The position numbers and the translations under genes were made by a program. Of a stretch of DNA of 64,000 nucleotides, positions 54,667 through 64,000 are shown piece by piece (positions within the stretch are counted from its first letter, which is position 1; every line of letters starts with the position of its first letter). Under the pieces are notes generated by a model. That model was given only the letters and a program-made list of their open reading frames with translations, did not search any database and was not told where the DNA came from. Origin of the DNA: Bursaphelenchus xylophilus (lineage: Eukaryota > Nematoda > Chromadorea > Rhabditida > Aphelenchoididae); the NCBI GenBank assembly GCA_904066235.2, contig CAJFCV020000003.1, forward strand, positions 6,696,001-6,760,000. Direction: 5' to 3'.

Positions 54667-57006
54667 ATAAAAGTCATTGCTTGTACTTTGTTGTTTACAG
54701 TGTCTTGTTGAAGTGGGACGGCTTACAGGCAGCCCAGACATTTAAAGCTATCCTGACCTTCTAAATTGTTTATCGAATGGTCGAATACCGATGTTTCTCT
54801 CCCCAGACAAGACAACGTCCTTTTGTAGCCGGAACTCAAATCGATTCCGCAGAAATCGGGGGTTTCCACATTAGACTCAGGTTTCGTAAGAGTTCAAAAA
54901 TCGCATAAACAAAGTTCTCAGTTTGGCTTAACCTGAGGTAAATATAGTTTTATGCGGGCTTTCTATTGTGCTCTAATATTGTGTCTGACGAAATTCGAAA
55001 GTTTATGACTTGGCGCACTGTGGGACTCACGAATAATTTCAAAAAAGCAACTTTTACGGTTTTTTACAGATGTTGGGCGTGAATTCTTGGGAGGAGTGCG
55101 CCAGGAGGTACCATGATAAAAATTTTCGCACCTTGAAAAATACATTGGTCCCCCCTTTACCATTTTTTCATTCGGCTCCGGTCTGCCCGCGTTAGATAAA
55201 GAAGTAATGGCCTCAGTTAAAAACATAATAAATTGAATTTCCTTATTCTCATCTTAAAACAAACACTTTTTTATAGAAAAAACGTCTAAACCCATCTATT
55301 TACCGACGGCCCAAAAACAAAAACAACGTCGTTCTCCAACTGATCAAGGCCGTTCGGTGTTTGATAGATGTTTTTTTTGCAGGTTTACGGTTTCCTTGCA
55401 AACAATATGAGTGGATTCCCTTACTCCATAACATATAACGCACTCGGAAAGGCGCCATTACCGCCTTCTAAGCATTGCCGCATGACTTCGGGTTTTTAAT
55501 TCCACCCGGCTCGCTCGGTAATTTCTCTCCGAATATAAAAATCGGCGTGCGACTCACCTCAGGAACTCACTCACACGTACAAACTAGACCCCCAAAAAAC
55601 GAGCGACCCTGGTTGCCGGTACGAAAAAGGAATCGCGCAGGGTACTTCATGATGATGAAGCCATTCACCCAGGTAGGGGAGAAAACAGCCAGCAGCCCCT
55701 CCCTCCTCAAAAAGGGGAAATTGTTGTTTTGAGGTCCCCGGGAAAACAATATCACGTCTGCACAAACATACTTTTATTTTTCATTCGTTTTGGACCGATA
55801 GATATCAACTTCCACCGCTCTAAATAAATTCTGCGCAAGCTCAGCCCAAATTCTATGTTTACTTAGATTATTTTCCTCGAATCTTCTTCTTCATCTTTTG
55901 GACTCAAACGTTAAGCTGTCAAGAATCTGGAAGGGTGGGAGGACACAAGTCCTATTTTTGATGACTTCAGTTTCATGCCGCTTCTGCTCGACATTATCCG
56001 GGAAATAATCCGCGCGCTCTTCCACTTCCGTCCGCTATTTCTATTTTGAGCGGCCGATATTTACTCGGCATCTATTTGTTGTTTGTAATGTTGCAATCTA
56101 CGCTGCTCTCGGCGAGGAGTAGTCATGACGACGGCGCGAAGAAGGTATTGGAGAAAACACGTGAAGAGTGGGACCGAGATTAGTGCCGACTCTTTCCGAA
56201 GAGAGACTGACTCTCTTTGACTGTTTCCACAACAAACGCTCGTTCCATTCATCTACTATTCAAAACTTTTTCGGTTGAAATCCAGCGAATGGACATTTTT
56301 TAAACCCGCTCAATATTCGTGGCTATTTGGCCGGGGAATGAGTGAGACCGGCATTAGGCCGGTTCGTTCTACTGCCTTTGGGCCGCGCGATTAAAGGCGC
56401 AGTTTCAGTGGGGGCTTTTCCCGCATCTCCGAATACTTAATCTTCATGCAATCAAGAAGCTGAAACAGTGGCTTTTCGGGCACTCGCTTCGGTTTCTCAT
56501 ACCAGTCTCGTCTAAGTGCGTAGTTTTTCAATTACGAGGGCACGAACATGCCCCATCTATTCTGTGTTCCTTCCTGACTTCGAAGGGCACTTCACCATGG
56601 TCTTCTGTGCCGTAAACAAAGTTGTTTTTCTCTGCCTCCCATTCGGACCATGGTGTCTCCCGAGAAGAAGGGGGAAAGTAAAGCGACCTTCGGCCTATTT
56701 TTGGGCCTTCAAACCCTGAGGCAATGGCAAAAAAGAGATTCCATCCCGGGTTCATGTCATTTTATAAATTATTTTTACCTCCATGGGCTGTTTGTTTTTG
56801 TTTTTCCCTCAGGGTCTGTGGGTGACACATTTTTGACGGCTTGTTAGACGAAGTTTACGAGTGAGATGTGTCCCCCGGACAATCTTTCGCGGTTTCCTCC
56901 TCTTTTACCTGTCCGATCTGGGCGAAATGAAGACCTGAGGCATCGTTTTCCTTGCAGAACCAAGACATTGTTGTCTAAACTCTGGCCTTAAAATGGTTGC
57001 CGTTGA
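54667..57006. other. Large intergenic region, no gene seen
   Basis: 2.3 kb between the receptor and rootletin genes. AATAAA at 54665-54670 overlaps the receptor stop and may be its poly(A) signal. Open frames at 55475-55765 and 56516-56847 occur on both strands without splice links or family features. The rootletin promoter should lie toward the right end. Confidence 0.45.
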
Positions 57007-60000
57007 ATGCTATTCGGTGGCCTAGCCAATTCCGGTTGCCCTCACTGCCAACATCGAAATAATCGACGAAAAAAAGGACAGTGCCAGCAGTGCCATAAGA
57101 AGGCACGCTTCTACATCACCCCGACACCGTGCTCTCTTACAGACGACTCTTGTCGAACCACATCCCATTCTTCATCCAGGCCCCATTCTCTGTCACCCTC
57201 TGTTCTTTTCCCTCGAGCCAATTCAGCACAATCGTCTCATACTGAAACATGTGAGTCGTGTGCAGTTCTATTCTCCATAGGTTTCATCCATTGTCTTTCT
57301 GATTACCATTAATTATTGTAGCCCCAAGACCTCAGAGTGTAACCCAACGTCCGCTAGAGCCCGGGCATTGGCAAATCCTTGGACCGGGAGCCTTAATCAA
57401 AGCTTTGGATCAGGTTCAAACCCTTGACATTCTTCACAATCCTTACAGTAATATAAACCAAGATCTTCGCGAAGCGCAATTAATAGGTGCGATTTTTTGG
57501 ATTGTTTTGACGTGTTTTGTGATTATAATGAATGTAACCAGTAGTAATTTTGGATTGTTTTAGCTGGGATAATGGATGATCCAACCATAGATCCCAACAT
57601 TGGAACCACGGTGATCAGCACCAACACTGACACCATCCATCGGACTCCGGATAGCCCCTCTATGAATGACTTTTTTTGGTAAGTTATCTTGGCTTATTAA
57701 ACTTCCTTCAGGGATCCCGTGGGAGATACCAATTATGCCTCAGACACTTTTGACAGCGATCTTTATGATTACGATGACCGCACAAATGCTCGTCTTGGAA
57801 GAACGCAAGAAGATCTTCACAAATACAAACAGCGAATAGATGCAAATGTAGAACACCAGCGAGAATACTCTGAGATCATGAATGCGATGCATCAGAAGGT
57901 AAGAATAAAGTGCGTCAAACCATAATTGCCGCCTCTTACAGCTTCAAGAGTACCGAAAACATATTGCCAAACTGGAAGGAAAGTTGCACAAACCAATCAG
58001 TACAAGTGACGATTCCTCCTTCTTCCCCTTAGGAAGGGGTTATGACATTGGAGTTGGGGCTGGACCCAATGTAAATATTAGCACCGATATCTGGACAGCC
58101 GGCGGAGGGGGTGCTGGATATGGAGGAGCACGAGTTGGGGGTGATACCAACCAGAACTTTGATGTCATGATAAGGTTGGATGAGGAGAGACGACGGGCTG
58201 ATGACTTCCGTATTCAGTTAGAGAATGAAAGACAAAATAATGAACAACTACAGATAGAGATCGACCGAATCCGTCGGGAATACGAGAGAGATGCAAAAGA
58301 GAAAGAAAGGCGTTATACTAACAGAGAACGGGTACGTATAATTAAGAAATTTAATGACTACTCTTGCAAAAAATAGATTAAATTAGACATCTGCAGGGCT
58401 ACTGAAGTAATTAGAATTTTAATTTTTCAGAACCTGGCCCAATACCTCAGTGATGAACAGAAAAAGATGCTAGACCTCTGGACTGAGCTCCAACGAGTTC
58501 GCAAACAATTTGGGCAGTTGAAACAACAAACCGAAGAAGACCTGGAAAGACAGCGACAAGACTTTTCCAAGATCTTTCGAAACATTCAAAACTTCACACG
58601 AACAAGTGGAGGAGGAGCAGACCCTCTAACCACAAGCATTCATCTTGGAGATGGTGGAACCACATACAATCTGGACTCTGTAATCCAGGAGACCATCAGA
58701 AGAGTGGGCAATAGAGGAGCAACCTCCCCATACATTGCTGATCTAGACCTATTGGCTAGACTTAGAAAAGGGGTTGACAGTAACGATGACAATACGGAAC
58801 TTTACAACGAGTTGATGAAAAAATACGAAGAGGCCATCGAGAGGAACATTGAGATTGAATCGAAGGGCGACGAAAATGCCCGCAAGGTCAGCGACCTGGA
58901 ATCTGAACTTAGGCGAACTAGAGACCGTCTTGGTGAAGCTCAGAGCGCCATTAAGAAGATCCACAATATTGCAATCAACAGTGATCGCAATACCGAGAGT
59001 ACCAAACGTACCCGTTCCCTGTCCCCCGGCGAAGCTGTAGTTCAACCCTCTGAAGCCATTCGGGCATTCAGGAATGTTCTTCGGGAAAAGGACAACGAAA
59101 TCCAGCGCCTTGAACAAAAGCTCAAGGCCGCTGAAAAGCAGGCCAACGAATTTGTTTCCAAATTTGAAGCTGCTGATGAAGCAAGAAGACGTCTTGATAA
59201 ATATTTATCTGATGCTAAACGAGATGTCGCCAACCTTCAAAAGCATCTCGACAGCTCTGAACGTCAAAATCGCCGACTTGAGGACCGTATCAGAGCAGTT
59301 GAGGCGGAGAAACAAGCTACCGAAAAGGCGAGAAATTACCTGGAAGAGGAGTTGAAGAGATTACAACAGTAAGCTAATCAGATCAAACATTGCATAATTG
59401 CATTCTATTATTTCAGATTGTTCCAAAAGAATACGACAGATGATGCAAGGAAAGCGCGTGAAGAAGCCGAAGAATTCGCCTCCAATATGGAACAAGATTA
59501 CAAAAATAGAATCGCTGAGCTCACCAGCCGCATTGATTCGCTAATGAAAGATAACAATCGTCTTAAGGCGGAGATTTCACCAATCAAGGACAAATACCGA
59601 GACCTCGAAAATGAATACAACTCCCTCTTACGTCGCCTTGAAGAGAAAGGTAAGGTATTTTAAAATAAAAAAACATTTGTAGATACCCAACTTAAATACA
59701 CGGAGGATCATAAAACAAAGATTCTGAAGGATCTAGAAAACCTCCGTAGCCAGTATGACGCAACTAGAACCGAATTAGACAAATATAACAGTGATAATGA
59801 AGTGTTGACTAACAGAATCAACGTCCTGGAACAACAGAACAAGGAGTTGAAGCAACAAAGAGACGAGATCAGGTGAGAAAGAGAAACTTTCTACTAATAA
59901 AAATTCCAGTAAACAGCGTGATGAACTATCTCGTCAACTGTTTGATGTCAAACAGACCATCGAAACCGAGAAGACAAAGGGAACCAACGTCGAGGAGAAC

Positions 60001-63000
60001 ATTCAATCCCTTAATGACGAAATCGACAAGCTGAAAGCACAAGTCGGGGACTATGAAAACCAAATTGTCATTCTTCGCAGACACAATGATGACCTGGATA
60101 CCCAGCTCAAGACCGCACAGTCCAAGCAAGGTGTTATTGAAAACGATGTTCAGACAAGGATCAAAGAAATCACAACCCTTAATGAACTCAATCAGAGATT
60201 GCAGAAAGAAAAACAAGAAATTCTAGAGTAAGTATGAAATAAAATATTAATCACTCATTCCTTCAGCGCCAAACACAAAACCGAACAGGAACTCGATGCC
60301 TTCAAAGAAAGAATTCGAAAATTGGAAGCAGAAATTGATAAATTGAAGAAGGAAAATGATGAGCTTACCAAGAAGGAAGCCAATGCGCAAGAAGCCTTTT
60401 CCCAACAAACCAAACGAGTCAGCACTTTACAACTAGATCTCCAAGATGCAAGAGCCAAGATTAAAGAACTAGAAGGTAGAGTTCCAATACCCAAAAATTA
60501 CAATATTCAGATAAATTGGCTCGGCTAGAGAAGGACTACAAGGACCGGCTGAAGAATTGGCAGAGAAACCGACAGTCCACCAAGTCAACTGATATTGGTG
60601 GAGGAAGTCTGGACTCTTCAACAACAGGGGGACAAACTGGTGGAGGAGATACAGGAGACCTAACCGAAGATATTGTAGCCGGAGGCAAAGGCGGAAGAGG
60701 AGCTGACGACAGTGGTGTTGGTGGTGGAACAACCACAAATGTTGACAGTACTTACATCACCAAATACGGAGGGTTCGGAGATGCTTCTTATCTGGATCCA
60801 GAAATCGTTGAGAGTAGGATTAAAGATATCAATGACAAATGGAAAATCGAGTTGGATAAAGTGGAGAACGAAAAAGATTCCCTTGAGTCCAAAATTCGTG
60901 AACTGGAGGATCAAATTTCCCAATTTAATCGAGGCGAAGAACGAGAAAAGAACGATCTTCTGGATCAGGTTCGAAAACTTCAGAATGAGATTGACAAATT
61001 GAAGGCCGAAATCCTTCAGCTTAATGACAAACATCAAAGTGAACTAGAAGACGAAAAGGAAACTTATCAAAAGGTAATGTATTTTGCCAATATCTTAAAA
61101 TGAAATCGCAAATCTTATCTAATATTACCATTTAGACCATTGACGACATTCGCAAGAGCGAAGCCGAACTTCAAGACAAAATTAACAAACTTGAACAAGA
61201 ACGAGCGGACTTGCTGAACCAACAAAGCGAATATGAAAAGGAGCGCAGGGAATACGACGAAAAGTTGACAACCTTGGCTTCAAATAACCAAAAACTGAAG
61301 GATGACATTGAAGACATCCGGACTCAGACCGAAAAAGAAATACAAATCTGGAAGACCGACGCTTATTCGGCGAGGTCCGAAGTTAAATCCCTGGAAACTA
61401 CATTGGCAGGCTTGAAAACTCAACTGGCCGCAGCTACGGAAAGAGCTGAGACATTAAACAAAACCGTCAACGACCATGTCTCCAAGATCAGAGATTGTAA
61501 GTTCATTTCACCATCAATAACACAATAAAATTCAGTAACTTCTCAAATCCGAAAGCTCGAAGAAGAACTGACCGATGCCAAAGCTAATGCCCATTCCAAG
61601 GAAGTCGAGCTGGACAACGCTCAGAACAGAATCAGACAAATCGAAGAGCAATTGGCAGCCTTACAAGCCGAACATGCAAGAACCCGAGGAGAATTGGGTG
61701 ACATCAACCGTGAATACTCGAATGTCGTCATCATCAGAGACGACTTGCAGAAGGAAAACGAGAAATTGTCCCGTAGGAACAAAGAACTCGAGTCCATTCT
61801 CAAAGAAATTAGAAACGGCACTGACCACCTCAAAAATGAGGTAAGTCAATTTCTATACATTTTATAAAGATGTTCACAGCAGTTCTCAACTTTTTTTAGG
61901 GCAAAAAATGGGTTGACATTGATTTTGTAAAATCACACTGAAAAATTTTCGTCCTGCAGCGATTTTCCAAAATCCGCACACCAATTTGTTCTTTGAAAAA
62001 CTTCTCAAAAATCAAAATCAAAACACGACATTCAAAACATCCAGAAAATAAATCGATTTTGAGATTTTTATTTTAAAATGGTCGGATGCATCCTACTCGC
62101 ACATTATTGTAACATTTCTCAAAAATCGGCCATTCAGAAGACCCACAGCCAATTTTTCCATAAAATTCTGCTATAGTAAATAAAAAAAATTACAAAAAGT
62201 CATAATACCACTCTTTCGCATAGTGGATTCTGTTAAAATTTGTAATCCGAAGGTCGCGGATTCGATTCCCAATGGACGAAAAATTTGACAAACTCTGTAA
62301 AACTTAAAGAAATCGATCAAGCTGTGTTGGTTAGGCATATTTAAGCTATAATATATATGACTATGTATATCCAGGCGATAATGTAATTTTTAAAGTATTT
62401 TTTGAAGATAAATCAGCTTTCAGTATATTTTCGAAGAAGGTCAGTTGCAGAAAACCGGTAAAACTAAAGTAGTTAGGGGTTTCAATCATAGGATTCAACG
62501 AAAGAGATTTTTAGGGAACCAAGATTACTGTAACATAGAACGGCCGCTAAAAATTGGCCGTGGATTTTTTTTAACAGAAACTTGATAATTATTCGATTTT
62601 CAAAATCAACGCAAAACTCAACTTGTGTGACCTAGAGGTTCCAAAAAGTTCTGCCATCAGGGGAATTTGCAAAGGACCCACCTGGGATCCGGTTCCGGTC
62701 ACCTTTATATCATCTAGCGCCCGGAAAAAATCGAGCTGAAACGGAAAAGATTTTTCTTTTCTTGACATTTCAAAAAAGTACAGAACGCTGTGAATGGTAA
62801 AAATTGTTTACTTCGAGAAAGGGCAAAAAATCTACACAAAACAATTCAAGCAGCAGAAAACCCGTGGAAAACTTGGCTTGTCAGGCATAACTGCGAAAAA
62901 TGGGACCATTTTTTTTGAATCGCTTAAACCCAAACCCTCTTTGCGCATCATTAAATATTGTAATTACAACTACCTAGGTGGCAAAATATACATTAAGCGT

Positions 63001-64000
63001 ATTTTTTGCGGGGTCAGGAAATTATGGGTGACGCAGAGTCGGGTGGTGCAGGTTCGGGTGAGAACTTTCGGGTGATCGCAAAGTCGGGTGATGCAAAGTC
63101 GGGTGGTGCATATTCGGGTGATGGAATTTTGGGGTGGGGGAATTCTCGGGTGATGAAAAATATTGCACTGAAGGCTACTAAATATAAAATATTGTACTAA
63201 TGGCTACTAAATATGACGTAATATTGTTAAAATTTTTTTAATTTTATGCTTTTTGGGGTTTTCGACCTTCAGGAGTCCAAAAATGAAAACCATTTTGTTC
63301 AAAATTCTCTGTGCGTATTACTATTGTCGTTTTAATTCTAAGTAAATATAAGAATTACTGTAAATTTTATGAATGAACCCAATTCTGTATTTGTTTTGGG
63401 GTTTTCGATCATTATCGCAGAAAAATAGTATTCACAGAAAATTTTGAACGAAATGGATTCCATTTTTGGATTCCTGATGGTTGAAAACCCCAAAAAGCAT
63501 AAAATTTAAAAAATTTTTAAATTTTAACAATATTGCGTCATATTTAGTAGCCATTAGTACAATATTTTATATTTAGTAGCCTTCAGTGCAATATTTTTCA
63601 TCACCCGAGAATTCCCCCACCCCAAAATTCCATCACCCGAATATGCACCACCCGACTTTGCATCACCCGACTTTGCGATCACCCGAAAGTTCTCACCCGA
63701 ACCTGCACCACCCGACTCTGCGTCACCCATAAATTCAGTCACCCATTTTTTGCAGCATAACCGACTCCAAAATATTCTCCGTGAAAAGAGTAAACAACTT
63801 GACCATCTTCAACAACTCTCCAGCCAATTTGAAAACAAGATGAGCAAACTTCGCAAGGAACTTCAAGACACCTCATCGAAACTGATTTCAACTGAAAATG
63901 AAAGGAATAATCTCCGAACTGAGATCACTCGTATTCAACAAGAACTGACATTTGGTGAAGAACAAATGCGCCGAAAGACCGATGAGTACCAAGCTGCCAT
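57007..64000 (+). CDS. che-10: Rootletin (ciliary rootlet coiled-coil protein), N-terminal ~1487 residues, continues beyond window
   Basis: Fourteen exons: 57007-57250, 57322-57486, 57564-57678, 57712-57898, 57942-58331, 58431-59368, 59417-59649, 59683-59872, 59910-60227, 60267-60475, 60511-61073, 61136-61496, 61536-61840 and 63756-64000. All are phase-consistent. After a low-homology N-terminus (CPHC...CQQC pairs at ~11-31) comes the rootletin head: YKQRIDANVEHQREYSEIM, then NLAQYLSDEQKKMLDLWTEL with EEDLERQRQDF, and a TKRTRSLSPGEAV phospho-type linker before SEAIRAFRNVLREKDNEIQR, as in human CROCC. The rest is heptad coiled coil, broken by Gly/Thr-rich inserts (~residues 345-385 and ~1010-1055). 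Rootletin polymerises into rootlets below sensory cilia and supports ciliary transport. The 3' part lies outside the window. Intron 13 (1915 nt) holds a tRNA-like relic and a foldback element. Confidence 0.88.
62208..62278 (+). pseudogene. tRNA-derived sequence (pseudogene or SINE fragment) in rootletin intron
   Basis: GCATAGTGGATTC (box A-like, 62218-62230) and, after ~30 nt, AATCCGAAGGTCGCGGATTC then GATTCCC (anticodon-arm and T-loop-like, box B) follow tRNA order. The T stem and acceptor stem do not pair, so it is not a working tRNA gene. Confidence 0.5.
63011..63745. mobile_element. 735-bp foldback element with GGGTGA-repeat arms in rootletin intron 13
   Basis: Two ~300-bp arms (63011 to ~63340 and ~63410 to 63745) are inverted copies; over the outer ~180 nt they give the same 58-residue translation on opposite strands, so they are essentially identical. 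The outer ~130 bp of each arm is a run of short TCGGGTGATGCAAAG-type units. The inner part is A/T-rich unique sequence with a ~70-bp loop. The right arm ends 10 bp before the splice acceptor of exon 14. Confidence 0.85.

Noticed and set aside
55475..55765. Open frames on both strands
   Set aside because: No splice context or family resemblance; both strands are open at once.
63006..63742. Identical 60-codon ORFs on both strands (Gly/Ser/Asp-rich)
   Set aside because: They are the translated short repeats of the two foldback arms, not genes.

Overview
The window is eukaryotic and almost certainly nematode. Evidence: very short introns (mostly 33-60 nt, GT...TTTNAG), compact spliced genes on both strands, AATAAA signals soon after stops, nematode-type families (DB-domain secreted protein, GPI-anchored cysteine-rich protein) and clear orthologues of worm genes, including a nematocin precursor. 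No bacterial, CRISPR or operon-style features were found. All gene models were built by hand from splice signals, phase continuity and family resemblance. Every complete model closes in frame.

Layout. 1-2120 (+): last four exons of unc-80 (NALCN channel partner). 2201-4537 (-): PX-RhoGAP (ARHGAP32/33, CdGAPr type). 5158-8929 (-): ankyrin-patatin phospholipase (PLA2G6 type). 9763-10449 (-): small single-pass membrane protein. 13130-18622 (-): caskin-type ankyrin/SH3/double-SAM scaffold. 18726-21064 (-): nucleobindin, with a mariner relic in an intron. 21296-21923 (+): mitochondrial ribosomal protein mL40, divergent from nucleobindin. 23179-26763 (+): TspanC8-like tetraspanin with a 2 kb intron filled by an inverted-repeat element and a giant hairpin. 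27490-28182 (+): nematocin/neurophysin precursor. 30635-34062 (+): peptide GPCR. 34108-34787 (-): small GPI-type cysteine-rich protein. 34996-36732 (-): AIF/wah-1. 37642-38275 (+): GILT. 38607-39505 (+): DB-domain protein. 39696-41978 (-): TMUB-like ubiquitin-like membrane protein. 42334-43447 (+): WIP/verprolin. 44051-46559 (+): TRABID-like OTU protein lacking catalytic Cys and His. 46.7-50.2 kb: a repeat-rich island. 50297-51392 (+): TMEM237/JBTS-14-like. 52413-54666 (+): FMRFamide-receptor-like GPCR with an altered DRY motif. 57007-64000 (+): N-terminal part of rootletin (che-10).

Themes. Several genes act in neurons or cilia (unc-80, nematocin, two peptide receptors, caskin, rootletin, TMEM237), but they are independent transcription units. 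Intergenic space and longer introns are seeded with inverted-repeat DNA elements of at least five kinds. Two of these share a 3-bp T-A type target duplication and CARGGG termini.

The strongest candidates for something undescribed are the TRABID-type pseudo-deubiquitinase, the nematocin variant ending in Ile, the foldback elements whose arms are built of short repeats, and the 1.3 kb TTA-flanked element carrying tRNA-like boxes in both arms.
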